A stretch of 64,000 nt of DNA from Kroppenstedtia guangzhouensis (lineage in GTDB: Bacteria > Bacillota > Bacilli > Thermoactinomycetales > DSM-45169): the NCBI RefSeq assembly GCF_014637345.1, contig NZ_BMEX01000008.1:1-64000 (forward strand), read 5' to 3'. The translations under genes and the position numbers were made by a program. Positions within the stretch are counted from its first letter, which is position 1, and every line of letters begins with the position of its first letter. Of the stretch, positions 27,846 to 37,004 are shown piece by piece. A model generated the notes under the pieces. It saw only the letters and a program-made list of their open reading frames with translations, was not told where the DNA came from and did not search any database.

Positions 27846-30083
27846 TTGAAAAAGGTCGTTTTTGCAGCATTGATGGTCACTTTTTTCTTATCGTTGGTTA
27901 TCGCTTACGAGGAAACGAAAAGCATGGCACTGGAAAAGATGGACACACTGGAAGAAGAGATCGCCACCCCCTTCGTCATCCCGGCGAAGGATTTGCTGGC
28001 TGATCCGGAGGAGATGTACCCCATTTTGCGGGAGACAGCCGCACAATCCGAGGTGAATCTCTTTCGCAAGGGTTATCATTTCAGACCGGATGATCAAGTC
28101 GAGATGATCAAGTACGTTCTGCTGACCGGTGAAACTCATTTTTTTGATCATGTGCAATTGGACAGTGGTCGGATTTTGCAAGCGAAGGAGACCCAAAACA
28201 GCGGTCGGTTTCTCTCTTCCACCCAAACGCAAGATAAAAACCAGGTCGGTCAGATCCACCATTTTGACCCCGGGCAACTCATCACGATCCAACCGTTGAA
28301 AGTTTCGTATGAATCCCTCCCGGTAGAGGGGCGGTACTATGTTGAAGCGGAAAATCATGCGCAATTCCAGCTTTTTTTAAAGAGATTGAGTGAAAAGATC
28401 AATACGTATTTCAAAAGCACCTATGGATATGAGGATGTCTCTTACACTCCGGCGGATTTTCAGCCTGAACCGGCAGCTACCACCGAAAAGATGCATTCCT
28501 CTTCCATGCTGGATTTTTACCCCTACATTCAATATCTTTTGTTCCTGATCACCATCATGTTGCTGATCTATTACACCTTTAATATGGCGAAACAGGTGGG
28601 CATCCTCAAAATGCACGGCGTGACCAACCTGCGTATCTGGTGGAGGATCGTCGGTCGACTGATCAGCATGGCCGTTGTGGTGGCGGCTCTGGGAGGCGCC
28701 CTTCTGGTGTTGGCACTGCGGGCACCGGCTTTTTTTCTGTATCAAAGCTTGCTTCACCTGGGGCAAGCCTATCTCATTCTCATCCTGCTGTCGCTGCTCT
28801 GTTATGTGTATATGTCCACCATCCAGGTCAGCCAGACGATCAAGAACAGAAAAGACACCCGCAGTATCTATGTGTTTAACATGGTGTGGAAGGGGATCTG
28901 CGCCCTCATCCTGATGGGCATCGGACTCAGTGCGATGGAGCAGTATGCCCAGATCCGTGATCGGCAGGAACAACTGGATCACTGGGCGCACACGAAAGAT
29001 TATGGGGTTTTATACCCGGTTTACATAGGGAACAGTACGGCGACTACCCTGGAAGAAAGACAGAAAGAAGATGCAAAAAATGCAGAGGCGATGAGTCAGC
29101 TGTATCCGACCTTGAATGGCCAAGGGGCCTTGTACATCGATGCGAGTGAGTATGAAGAAATGCACCTTCTGCTGAACCGGAATTTTGGCGGGATTCGCTC
29201 GATCATGGTAAATCCCAATTACCTGAAAGTATTTCCGGTGAATGATTCCGAGGGCCATCCGGTGCAAGTGTCTGAGAAGAGCAAGGATTGGGTGTTGCTC
29301 GTGCCAGAACAATACAAGAACCGGGAAAAAGAAATCCGTGATTATTTTGAGAGCAAGGAGCAGAGAGATTTCTATGTTTCTGTCGACAAAGGGCAAAAGC
29401 TAAAAATCCTCTGGCTAGCGGAGGGCCAACGCATCTTCAGCTTCAATCCCGACGTATTTCCGGCGGAGCAGAACATGATCACCGATCCCATCATCCATGT
29501 CAAGACGGAGAATAATCATCTTTTCGGGTACAGCGGCGGAATCCGCGGGGGAGGTGCGAGGGATCCGTTAAAAGTGAAGCTCATCGATCGGGATACCGCC
29601 CTCACATACAAGAAGTTGAGCCCGAAGTTAAAACGGCTCAAAGTGGATGATAATCTGAAGAGGATCCAGACGGTGGATCAGTATGTGTTGGAGGAGCTGC
29701 GTGACTTGCAACAAGGGATGAACATCACCATGCTGATCATGCTGGGGTTGGCCGTCTCCTTTCTCTTCCTGATCGTGCAAAACCTGCTGATCTTCTTCCA
29801 CAAACATCAACAGCGGTTTGTGGTGCACCGCTTGTTCGGGATCGGTTTCTTCCGGACGTACCGAACGTATTTCCGTTGGTTGATCATCACCTGGATCGCA
29901 CTGGTCGTACTGGGATGGGTGGTGAACCAGGTGCTGGGTCTGGGATTGGTTCAAGGGATCACGGATCCCAGATTTCCGATGGTGGTCCTCAGTTTTCTTG
30001 GGATCGAGCTGTTCGCTTCGGTGATCGCATTGATCTTGATTGAGCGTCGCAACAAGATTCAGGTGATTAAGGGAGGAGAATAA
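27846..30083 (+). CDS. Bacteriocin-associated integral membrane protein (lactococcin 972 group)
   Basis: About 745 residues: an N-terminal membrane helix (KKVVFAALMVTFFLSLVIA), an extracytoplasmic domain of about 200 residues, three to four helices near the middle (MLDFYPYIQYLLFLITIMLLIYY onward), a second outside domain and about three C-terminal helices (NITMLIMLGLAVSFLFLIV...). This two-block FtsX/MacB-like permease layout matches the DUF1430-containing membrane partner found with lactococcin-972-like peptides. TTG at 27846 has AAGGAGGT seven bases upstream, better than the in-frame ATG at 27777 inside the hairpin. It is four bases from the ATPase gene. Confidence 0.85.
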   Translation: MKKVVFAALMVTFFLSLVIAYEETKSMALEKMDTLEEEIATPFVIPAKDLLADPEEMYPILRETAAQSEVNLFRKGYHFRPDDQVEMIKYVLLTGETHFFDHVQLDSGRILQAKETQNSGRFLSSTQTQDKNQVGQIHHFDPGQLITIQPLKVSYESLPVEGRYYVEAENHAQFQLFLKRLSEKINTYFKSTYGYEDVSYTPADFQPEPAATTEKMHSSSMLDFYPYIQYLLFLITIMLLIYYTFNMAKQVGILKMHGVTNLRIWWRIVGRLISMAVVVAALGGALLVLALRAPAFFLYQSLLHLGQAYLILILLSLLCYVYMSTIQVSQTIKNRKDTRSIYVFNMVWKGICALILMGIGLSAMEQYAQIRDRQEQLDHWAHTKDYGVLYPVYIGNSTATTLEERQKEDAKNAEAMSQLYPTLNGQGALYIDASEYEEMHLLLNRNFGGIRSIMVNPNYLKVFPVNDSEGHPVQVSEKSKDWVLLVPEQYKNREKEIRDYFESKEQRDFYVSVDKGQKLKILWLAEGQRIFSFNPDVFPAEQNMITDPIIHVKTENNHLFGYSGGIRGGGARDPLKVKLIDRDTALTYKKLSPKLKRLKVDDNLKRIQTVDQYVLEELRDLQQGMNITMLIMLGLAVSFLFLIVQNLLIFFHKHQQRFVVHRLFGIGFFRTYRTYFRWLIITWIALVVLGWVVNQVLGLGLVQGITDPRFPMVVLSFLGIELFASVIALILIERRNKIQVIKGGE

Positions 30084-30086
30084 AGG

Positions 30087-30728
30087 ATGACATCGATCTG
30101 TGAGCTGGAACAGGTAACCAAGCGATATGGCGATCATGTCGTTCTCGATCAGATCAGCATGGTTGTCTATGAAGGGGAGATGGTGGCGATCACCGGCAAG
30201 AGCGGCTCCGGTAAAACCACCATCCTGAATATGATGGGCATGTTGGAAAGTCCCGATGAGGGGACTGTCAGACTGTTCGGCGAGAAAAGTCCCCGCATCC
30301 ATTCCCGCAAGGCCAACCGGATCTTGCGGACCCGACTCTCCTACCTGTTTCAGAACTATGCACTGATGGATAATGCGACAGTGGATGAAAATTTGGAAGT
30401 TCCCCTGATCTACTCCAAAAAAACCAAGCAGGAAAAACAGGAACTGAAAAGGAAAGCCCTTAAGAAAGTCGGTCTCAACATTTCTCTTAAGCAGAAAGTA
30501 CACGAGCTTTCAGGTGGAGAGCAACAGCGGGTGGCCATTGCCCGAATTCTGTTAAAACCTTGTGACTTGATCCTTGCGGATGAACCGACAGGTTCGTTGG
30601 ATGCTGACAACAGAGACGAAATTCTGCGGATCTTGAAGGATTTGAATCAAGAAAACAAAACCATCATCATCGTCACTCACGACCCGATCGTGGCAGAAAC
30701 ATGTAACCGAACGATTCGCTTATCCTGA
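30087..30728 (+). CDS. ABC transporter ATPase, lactococcin 972 export group
   Basis: 213 residues, a complete nucleotide-binding domain: Walker [11 protein letters not shown]-loop [12 protein letters not shown], signature [13 protein letters not shown], Walker [13 protein letters not shown] and the His switch VTHD. It is of the LolD/MacB type, which pairs with four-helix-block permeases like the protein encoded just upstream. Together they are the probable exporter/immunity module for the bacteriocin. A bidirectional terminator follows. Confidence 0.92.
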   Translation: MTSICELEQVTKRYGDHVVLDQISMVVYEGEMVAITGKSGSGKTTILNMMGMLESPDEGTVRLFGEKSPRIHSRKANRILRTRLSYLFQNYALMDNATVDENLEVPLIYSKKTKQEKQELKRKALKKVGLNISLKQKVHELSGGEQQRVAIARILLKPCDLILADEPTGSLDADNRDEILRILKDLNQENKTIIIVTHDPIVAETCNRTIRLS

Positions 30729-30737
30729 AAGAAGTAC

Positions 30738-30775
30738 AAAACGACCTCCATCCCTAAAAGGGTGGAGGTCGTTTT
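30738..30775. terminator. Bidirectional terminator between the bacteriocin operon and rpsD
   Basis: A 16-bp stem with one bulged T (AAAACGACCTCCA...TGGAGGTCGTTTT) is bounded by A and T runs, so it works for both convergent genes. Confidence 0.88.
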
Positions 30776-30788
30776 CCACGATTCCCGA

Positions 30789-31388
30789 TCAGCGGGAGTA
30801 GAATTCAACGATCAGACGCTCATTGATTTCAGCGGGCAGTTCATCCCGTTCCGGAATGCGGGTGTAGGTGCCTTCCAGTTTATTGTCGTCAAAGCTCAGG
30901 TATTCCGGCAGGAAGTTGCGCTCTGCCAGAGCTTCCTTAATAACAGCCAGGTTGCGGCTCTTTTCCCGGAGACCGATCACATCGCCGGGCTTCACCCGGT
31001 AGGAGGGACGGTCCACTTTTTTGCCGTTGACGACGATATGACCATGAACCACCAGCTGGCGGGCCTGGGCACGGGTGCGGGCAAAGCCGAGGCGGAAAAC
31101 CAGGTTGTCCAGGCGGGATTCCAGCAGTTTCATGAAGTTTTCGCCGTGAACCCCTTTCATCTTACCGGCTTCCACAAACAGGGAACGAAATTGCTTTTCG
31201 TTCATTCCGTACATAAAGCGCAGTTTTTGTTTCTCCTGCAACTGGGTGCCATATTCAGAGACCTTGCGCCGTTGGTTGGGGCCGTGTTCCCCCGGCGGGT
31301 AAGGCCGTTTCATCTCTTTGCCGGTGCCGGAGAGGGAGATCCCCAGGCGGCGGCTCAGTTTCCAACGAGGTCCGGTGTATCGTGCCAT
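30789..31388 (-). CDS. rpsD: Ribosomal protein S4
   Basis: 199 residues with the standard S4 order: N-terminal [19 protein letters not shown], then the S4 RNA-binding motif ([30 protein letters not shown]) and the C-terminal IVEFYSR. It is a primary 16S rRNA binder in 30S assembly and, in Bacillus, represses its own mRNA through the leader. This copy has no cysteine-rich zinc motif at the N-terminus. Monocistronic, with its own promoter inside the end of trmB and a long leader. Confidence 0.97.
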   Translation of the reverse strand: MARYTGPRWKLSRRLGISLSGTGKEMKRPYPPGEHGPNQRRKVSEYGTQLQEKQKLRFMYGMNEKQFRSLFVEAGKMKGVHGENFMKLLESRLDNLVFRLGFARTRAQARQLVVHGHIVVNGKKVDRPSYRVKPGDVIGLREKSRNLAVIKEALAERNFLPEYLSFDDNKLEGTYTRIPERDELPAEINERLIVEFYSR

Positions 31389-31616
31389 GGGTCATTTGCT
31401 CCTTTCTTTTTTCACACAGTCGGTTAAGCAAAGACAGGGGATGCCGATCCGCTGGTTGTTGCCCTCACTTTCCGGATAGCGGCGAAAAGCGGGGCACCTC
31501 CGGGAAAACAAGATCCTCCCCCGAGGGCGGACCGGTGAGGGTGACATTCCATCACCTGGTTTGCTGAGCTATCCTCAAGTTCCCTTTTAGCGAAAGGAAC
31601 AATTTGAGCCGTACAA
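31389..31616 (-). promoter_or_regulatory. Long structured 5' leader of rpsD
   Basis: About 230 transcribed bases separate the rpsD promoter from its start codon. Several hairpins can be drawn, for example TTCCTTTCGCTAAAAGGGAA. Firmicute rpsD leaders bind S4 for autoregulation, so an S4 leader RNA is likely, but I could not confirm the specific fold. Confidence 0.5.
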
Positions 31617-31622
31617 ACCAAT

Positions 31623-31650
31623 ATTATATCGAATCCTGAAGAGATGTCAA
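31623..31650 (-). promoter_or_regulatory. Promoter of rpsD
   Basis: On the minus strand TTGACA and TATAAT, both consensus, are 16 bases apart. The -35 overlaps the last codons of trmB (stop at 31647). Confidence 0.85.
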
Positions 31651-32306
31651 CGAGTGGAAGAGAAATCCCTGGGGTGCTTTGCCCGCAGGTAATGGATGGG
31701 CATTCCCCGGGCGGTGAACTTCTGTTCATACTCCGTCGGAATGTTTCCTCTCACATAGGGACTTTGATAAAGATCCCGGGTGGATTCCATGATGGTAAAA
31801 CCCGTGGCTTCCAGCTCCTCCAGAGAGAAATCAAAGAGGGGGGAGTTGTCTGTCTTCAGCAGGATCTCCCCTTTCGGCTTCAGCACTTTCTTGTAACGGT
31901 CAAGGAAGTGGCGGTGGGTGAGTCTTCGTCGGGCATGCCGCTTCTTGGGCCAAGGGTCGCTGAAGTGAAGATAGATCCGATCCACTTCCCCCTCTTCAAA
32001 GACTTCATCCAGACGGCTGACATCCATCCATAAAAACCGGAGGTTGACACATGGAGTCTCCTCCGCTTTTTTTAAAGCAAGGAGGAGCACTTCCTCGATT
32101 CGTTCCACTCCGATCCAGTTTACACCGGGGGTGTCTTGACATGCACGGGATAAGAACTGTCCCTTCCCGGTGCCCAGTTCCAGATGAAGGGGCCGGTCAT
32201 TGCCGAACAGAGTGTGCCACTTTCCTCGAAGTTGCTCCGGTTCCTTCACCACCCGGGGGTGTTCCCGAACCATCTTCTTGGCGTGGGGTTTTCGTCTGAT
32301 TCGCAT
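31647..32306 (-). CDS. trmB: tRNA (guanine-46-N7)-methyltransferase
   Basis: 219 residues. SAM-binding motif I is LHLELGTGKGQFL, and the TrmB signature YLHFSDPWPKKRHARRRLTH carries the conserved Asp and base-binding residues, followed by LKPKGEILLKTDN. It makes m7G46 in the variable loop of several tRNAs. Start ATG at 32306 follows AGAAGGAG. It lies just upstream of rpsD on the same strand, whose promoter it contains. Confidence 0.95.
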   Translation of the reverse strand: MRIRRKPHAKKMVREHPRVVKEPEQLRGKWHTLFGNDRPLHLELGTGKGQFLSRACQDTPGVNWIGVERIEEVLLLALKKAEETPCVNLRFLWMDVSRLDEVFEEGEVDRIYLHFSDPWPKKRHARRRLTHRHFLDRYKKVLKPKGEILLKTDNSPLFDFSLEELEATGFTIMESTRDLYQSPYVRGNIPTEYEQKFTARGMPIHYLRAKHPRDFSSTR

Positions 32307-32436
32307 GCTTGTCTCCTTCTTTTCCTTGATATCTTATCTATTATAGCGGAACAGAGGTGTGGATGAGTCATAGTGGATGGGGAGATCGAGTAGGGCCACG
32401 TCGACGGTTGTGGCCCATAGGGCACAAGTCGCACCT

Positions 32437-32546
32437 GAGGTCTTCCGGTTGTGCTGTGTCATCCAGCAAGGATGGAATGACTGGGCTTTGTATCTGATCA
32501 TCAGATAGGGACAAAGCCTTACGGAAAGAATCACAAAGAAGAATGT
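32437..32546 (+). repeat. Diverged intergenic repeat, copy A
   Basis: Segments such as CATCCAGCAAGGA, ACAAAGCC and the run into GCCCCTAA recur in the same order near 48262-48396. A hairpin GGCTTTGT/ACAAAGCC is present inside. It abuts the repeat element starting at 32547. Confidence 0.45.
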
Positions 32547-32685
32547 GGCCCCTAAAAGCGTTGCAATTTAGTTCTTCTGAGTCGGTCGGGATTGGGTTTT
32601 ACATGACCTTTTCGTTGTTCTGACGATCCAAAATCACTCCATGTGAAACCCAACCTTCCCTGTGACGACTTTTTCACTAAGGGCC
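32547..32685 (-). repeat. MITE-like dispersed repeat, copy 1
   Basis: About 139 bases bounded by GGCCCCTAAAAGCG and TCACTAAGGGCC, an imperfect terminal inverted repeat. Inside is a second inverted repeat, TGGGTTTCACATG/CATGTAAAACCCA, around a conserved core (GAGTGATTTTGGATCGTCAG). Three further copies lie at 34331, 37909 and 40749 in the opposite orientation. No protein is encoded. Confidence 0.65.
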
Positions 32686-32761
32686 TTTCCTTAAGACTCT
32701 CCCGCTTCCAATTCCTAAGATCCGGCTCATCGAAAGCCCTCGGGGTTGATGTAATTTGTTC

Positions 32762-32789
32762 TTGCATCTTCCCTTGTTTTTGGTATTCT
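32762..32789 (+). promoter_or_regulatory. Probable promoter of the sugar ABC operon
   Basis: TTGCAT and TATTCT are 16 bases apart, followed six bases later by a cre-like box. The start codon of the binding protein is about 180 bases downstream. Confidence 0.5.
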
Positions 32790-32794
32790 CTTAA

Positions 32795-32808
32795 TTAAAA
32801 CGTTTTCC
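32795..32808 (+). promoter_or_regulatory. cre-like operator before the sugar ABC operon
   Basis: TTAAAACGTTTTCC matches the CcpA box core (AAACGTTTTC) and is nearly palindromic. Its position at the probable transcription start fits repression by CcpA when a preferred sugar is present. Confidence 0.6.
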
Positions 32809-32966
32809 TTACTGTTTATTCTGAATGTTCGATGTCCGATTTTTCCTTGAATATCACCGTCATGATGAGTTCTCCGTGAGGAGGTGGTTTGTGGCAACAG
32901 CTACCGTTTTGCTTGGTGTTTGTGGATTGGAGTTTTGATGACATTTATGAAAGGGGAGAATCAAAC

Positions 32967-34247
32967 GTGAAATTGTGGAAAAAAATGCTCGCTGCAGGGG
33001 TGTCCGCTTCCCTGGTCTTTTCCTTGGCGGCCTGCGGTTCCGGCTCGGATGAGGTGGAGGGCGGCGACAGCGACGGGAAGAAAGTTACCCTGACATATGC
33101 CCGGGGCAAGGATCAGACCGGTGCCACCACCAAACTGATCAAAGCCTTCGAGAAGAAGCATCCCCAGATCCGGGTGAAGTTTAAAGAGATGCCTTCAGAC
33201 ACGGGAGTCAGCCATGATCAGTATGTGACGATGTTCAGCGGCGGATCTGGGGAGATCGATGTATTTGACTTGGATGTGATCTGGCCCGCCGAATTTGCCC
33301 AAGCCGGTTATCTTGAACCCCTGGACCGTTACATCCAGCGGGACAAGATCGATCTGGACCAATATGTGGAAGGGGCGGTGGAGGCCGGCAACTACAACGG
33401 GCAACAGTGGGCGATGCCCAAGTTCATGGATGCCGGATTGTTGTTTTACCGGACTGATCTGGTGGACAAGGCGCCGAAAACCTGGGATGAGATGATGGAG
33501 CAGGCCAAGAAGCTGACAGGGAAGAATGGAGCGAAATACGGCTATCTTTTCCAGGGGAAACAATATGAAGGTCTGGTCTGCAATTTTGTGGAGTTTATCG
33601 GCTCCTGCGGCGGACAAGTGCTGGATGAACAGGGCAAAGTGGCCATCAACAGTCCAGAGACGGTGAAGGGTCTCCAAAAAATGGCTGAAATCGCCAAGTC
33701 GGATCTGGTACCGGGGAATGTCACCGCCATTACGGAAATTGAAACCGATGCGATCTATGGGGAAGGCCAGGCCGTGTTTGACCGTCAATGGCCCTACCAT
33801 TATGCCAAAATGAACGAAGATGGCTCCAAAGTGAAGGGGAAAGTGGCCGTCGCTCCGTTGCCGGCAGGGGATCAAGGGAGTGTAGCCGCCTTGGGTGGCT
33901 GGGTTTCCGGGATCAATAAAAACTCCAAACACAAAAAGGAAGCCTGGGAATTCATCAAATTCATGACAGGTCCAGAGGGACAAAAGATCTCCGCCATCGA
34001 CGGGGGCTTGGCTCCGACCTATATACCACTCTTTGAGGATAGTGAGGTGAAAAGTGCCAGTCCGCTGTTCAAGGATAAAAATTATGTCGAGGGTCTGAAA
34101 TCCGCCATTTCCCGCCCGGTTTCCCCGGAATATCAAAAGATTTCCGACATCATTCAAGTGGAAGTCTCCAAAACCTTGGCTGGGAAGCAAACACCGGAAG
34201 CAGCCGTGAAGAGCATGGAGAAGAAGTTGCAGGAAGTCGTTAAATAA
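32967..34247 (+). CDS. Sugar ABC transporter substrate-binding lipoprotein
   Basis: About 427 residues. The leader KLWKKMLAAGVSASLVFSLAACGSG has a lipobox (LAAC), so the protein is anchored at the outer face of the membrane. The mature part is a family 1 solute-binding protein (LTYARGKDQTGATTKLIKAF, GEIDVFDLDVIWPAEFAQAGYL, AVFDRQWPYHYA, AALGGWVSGINKNSKHKKEAWEF), most like maltodextrin/trehalose binders. The GTG at 32967 follows AGGGGAGA; longer in-frame starts would bury the leader. Two permease genes follow. Confidence 0.9.
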   Translation: MKLWKKMLAAGVSASLVFSLAACGSGSDEVEGGDSDGKKVTLTYARGKDQTGATTKLIKAFEKKHPQIRVKFKEMPSDTGVSHDQYVTMFSGGSGEIDVFDLDVIWPAEFAQAGYLEPLDRYIQRDKIDLDQYVEGAVEAGNYNGQQWAMPKFMDAGLLFYRTDLVDKAPKTWDEMMEQAKKLTGKNGAKYGYLFQGKQYEGLVCNFVEFIGSCGGQVLDEQGKVAINSPETVKGLQKMAEIAKSDLVPGNVTAITEIETDAIYGEGQAVFDRQWPYHYAKMNEDGSKVKGKVAVAPLPAGDQGSVAALGGWVSGINKNSKHKKEAWEFIKFMTGPEGQKISAIDGGLAPTYIPLFEDSEVKSASPLFKDKNYVEGLKSAISRPVSPEYQKISDIIQVEVSKTLAGKQTPEAAVKSMEKKLQEVVK

Positions 34248-34330
34248 TCAGGTTCACTAATGCCGCTTTGAGCATTTCTTTAAAAGCGTCAAGGGATGTC
34301 GAATATTGTCGGTAAATTCAAAGTAGAGCT

Positions 34331-34470
34331 GGCTCTAAAAGCGTTGTGAAAAAGCGGTTACAGGGAGGGGGGGCATATGGAGTGATTCTGGCAGTTCAGA
34401 CAAGGAAAAGGTCATGTGAAATCCCACTCGACCAACTTGGCCGGCACAACTTCACAACGTTTCTAAGGGG
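34331..34470 (+). repeat. MITE-like dispersed repeat, copy 2
   Basis: 140 bases with outer inverted repeats (GGCTCTAAAAGCGTTGTGAA and TTCACAACGTTTCTAAGGGG) and the shared core CATATGGAGTGATTCTGGCAG...AAAAGGTCATGTGAAATCC. It sits between the binding protein and first permease gene of one transporter operon. Confidence 0.65.
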
Positions 34471-34539
34471 TGGGGCCGGAGTGGCTCCGGTTCCTGCCTT
34501 CCCTTCTTTCCATCTTTCAAGAAAAAAGCGGGTGAAAGC

Positions 34540-35850
34540 ATGAAAAAAGGAACTCGGAAGGGACTTTCCGAAGGGAGCCTGGCCTGGTTGTTGGTAATTC
34601 CTGCACTGCTTCTCATCCTTGTGATCGCCATTTTTCCGGTGTTCCGTTCCTTTTGGCTCAGTCTCCACGATGTGCGGCTGAATGATGCCACCAAACGGAC
34701 CACTCACAGCCATTACGGAGTCGATCTTGAGGGATACGCCAATTCCATGCCGTTTTTGCTGTCGGCGTTGGATCAGGAGATCAAAAAGGCGGAGGGGGCA
34801 ACCCAAAAGCGTCTCACCCAGGTCAAAGCGAAAGTGGAGAACGTCCGATCCACCCTGGAAAAGGATTCCCGGGTCCGGAAAAACTTTCAAAGAGTGGATG
34901 AGCTCCTATTTGAGGGGAAGGCGGTTCCCGAAAACCTGAGGCTGGTGAATATCGAGGAGAAGAAAGCTCGTATCTCCGAGAGTCAGATCTCACAGATCCG
35001 GGCGGATCTGAAGGCGATGGAACAAGAGGGGGTCCTGAACCACCCCAAACGGGTGACCGGTCTTGCCAAAGGACTGCAGGAGTGCTTGATTGAGCCCAAC
35101 TTTGTCGGTCTGAAATATTACCGCATCTATCTGACAGATGAGCGGATGTGGGCTTCCCTGACTAACACCCTCGTCTTTACCGGGATTTCCGTGGGTGTGG
35201 AGCTGGTCCTGGGGATCGCCATCGCCCTGTTGATCAACCGGCAGTTTGTCGGTCGGGGGCTGGTGCGGGCCTCGGTGTTGATTCCCTGGGCGTTGCCGAC
35301 AGCAGTGGCGGCATTGATGTGGAAGTTTCTCTTTGACGGTCAGAATGGAGTCATGGCAAAAATTTTTGCTGAAATCGGTCTGATCCCCAATATGGGAACA
35401 CTTTTAACAACCAAGTTCTGGTCCATGTTTGCCGTGATTTTCGCCGATGTCTGGAAGACGACTCCCTTTATGGCGCTGTTGATTTTGGCCGGACTTCAGA
35501 CCATCCCCAAGAGTTTGTATGAAGCGGCGGAGGTGGACGGGGCTAGCAGAATCCAGCAATTTTTCAAAATTACGCTTCCGATGCTGCGTACGACCATTCT
35601 GGTCGCTCTTCTGTTCCGGATTCTGGATGCTTTCCGTGTTTTTGATCTGATCTATGTCCTGACCGGCGGAGGTCCGGCCAATGCCACGGAAACGATTTCG
35701 GTTTATGCCTACAAGACGATGTTTGCCCAGATGAACTTTGGGGCGGGCTCCGCGCTGGCAGTGATCGTCTTCATCTGCATCGCAATCATCAGCATGTTGT
35801 TTGTGAAACTGCTCGGCCGGGATCTGATCAGCGATGGAAGCGGCAAATAA
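34540..35850 (+). CDS. Sugar ABC transporter permease (MalF type) with a coiled-coil insert
   Basis: 436 residues, longer than the usual 290-310 of Gram-positive MalF proteins. After the first membrane helix (LAWLLVIPALLLILVIAIFP) comes about 130 residues of charged, helical sequence outside the membrane (SALDQEIKKAEGATQKRLTQ...), then the standard five-helix core with the EAA loop EAAEVDGASRIQQFFKITLP, which contacts the ATPase. The insert may act like the P2 loop of E. coli MalF, touching the binding protein. The ribosome binding site is weak. Five bases precede the partner permease. Confidence 0.88.
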   Translation: MKKGTRKGLSEGSLAWLLVIPALLLILVIAIFPVFRSFWLSLHDVRLNDATKRTTHSHYGVDLEGYANSMPFLLSALDQEIKKAEGATQKRLTQVKAKVENVRSTLEKDSRVRKNFQRVDELLFEGKAVPENLRLVNIEEKKARISESQISQIRADLKAMEQEGVLNHPKRVTGLAKGLQECLIEPNFVGLKYYRIYLTDERMWASLTNTLVFTGISVGVELVLGIAIALLINRQFVGRGLVRASVLIPWALPTAVAALMWKFLFDGQNGVMAKIFAEIGLIPNMGTLLTTKFWSMFAVIFADVWKTTPFMALLILAGLQTIPKSLYEAAEVDGASRIQQFFKITLPMLRTTILVALLFRILDAFRVFDLIYVLTGGGPANATETISVYAYKTMFAQMNFGAGSALAVIVFICIAIISMLFVKLLGRDLISDGSGK

Positions 35851-35855
35851 GGAAG

Positions 35856-36692
35856 GTGAGAGAGATGCGTAAAAATGCGGGATTCTGGTTTTATCTGTTT
35901 TTGGCGGCTTTCCTCCTTGTCATGCTCTTTCCTTTTATTTGGCAGGTGTTGACTTCACTCAAACCATCGGGGGAGCTCTTTGGAGAGCATGCGTTTCGGC
36001 CAATTCCCGATCACCCGACAGTGGAGAATTACGTTAAGGTATTTACCCAACGTCCCTTTGCCACCTATCTGTGGAACAGCACTTGGGTGGCGATCGTGAC
36101 GACTGCTTATTGTGTCTTTGTGGCAGCGATTGCCGCCTATGCCATCGCCCGTCTCAAATTCAAAGGAAAGACCATCATACTGGGGATTACGCTTGCCGTC
36201 AGCATGTTTCCTCAAATTGCCACGATCTCGCCGATCTTTATGTTTATGGAGAAAATGGGCTTGACCAACAGCTATACGGGCCTGATCATTCCCTACACCA
36301 CTTTTGCACTGCCTTTGGCTCTCTGGAATCTGACCAATTTTTTCCGGAAGATCCCCTTTGAACTGGAAGAGGCGGCCAAAATGGATGGGGCCACCACTTG
36401 GCAGGCTCTTTGGAGAGTGATCTTTCCCTTGGCTGTGCCCGGGACTTTCACCACGGCCATTCTCGTGTTTATCGCCGCCTGGAATGAATTTTTCTTCGCC
36501 CTGACTCTCAACACAGAGGAGAGCATGAAAACAGTCCCTGTGGGGATTGCTCTCTTTCAGGGACGCTTCTCCATCCCCTGGGCGGAGATCTCCGCTGCTT
36601 CCGTGATCGTCACCATCCCCCTCGTTCTCATGGTTCTTCTGTTCCAACGTCGGATAGTGGCGGGATTGACCACCGGTGCCGTCAAAGAATAA
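35856..36692 (+). CDS. Sugar ABC transporter permease (MalG type)
   Basis: 278 residues, six membrane helices and the EAA motif EEAAKMDGATTWQALWRVIFPLA. The C-terminal helix ends QRRIVAGLTTGAVKE, a form common in MalG, where the tail reaches into the ATPase dimer. It is the last gene of the operon: no ATPase follows, so a shared MsmX-like ATPase encoded elsewhere must energise the transporter. AAGGTGAGAG precedes the ATG. Confidence 0.92.
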   Translation: MREMRKNAGFWFYLFLAAFLLVMLFPFIWQVLTSLKPSGELFGEHAFRPIPDHPTVENYVKVFTQRPFATYLWNSTWVAIVTTAYCVFVAAIAAYAIARLKFKGKTIILGITLAVSMFPQIATISPIFMFMEKMGLTNSYTGLIIPYTTFALPLALWNLTNFFRKIPFELEEAAKMDGATTWQALWRVIFPLAVPGTFTTAILVFIAAWNEFFFALTLNTEESMKTVPVGIALFQGRFSIPWAEISAASVIVTIPLVLMVLLFQRRIVAGLTTGAVKE

Positions 36693-37004
36693 CTCCGGAG
36701 GGAACGGGGAGATCCGGGATGTGGCCAGGCGGGCGGGGGTTCCATTTTGGCATTTTGACCGGACAGCGAGGATTTAAAGGGTGAATTGAACAAGCGGTGA
36801 ATGGGATCATCCCGGCGCCAGCAAGAGTGGGAGGAGAGCCTTGGGAAGTGTTGGATGGCTCCGAAGGGTTTGCCATCTTGCAGGAGGGGAGTCCGTCCCC
36901 CGATGAGATCCTTCGGATCGGGCATGGACTGGTGGTGCGGGACACCCCCCCTCCCGTGGGAAAAGGGGGAGGGACAAACCGGGGCTGTTGATTTGACCGG
37001 AGGT
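36693..37004. other. Spacer after the sugar transporter operon
   Basis: A plus-strand frame at 36797-36991 (64 codons, MNGIIPAPARVGGEPWEVLD...) has a weak site (GCGGTGA) and no recognisable family; I do not accept it as a gene. No clear terminator was found for the ABC operon. Confidence 0.3.

Noticed and set aside
36797-36991. 64-codon frame after the sugar ABC operon
   Set aside because: The ribosome site is weak, the composition is proline/glycine-rich and there is no family; likely noncoding.
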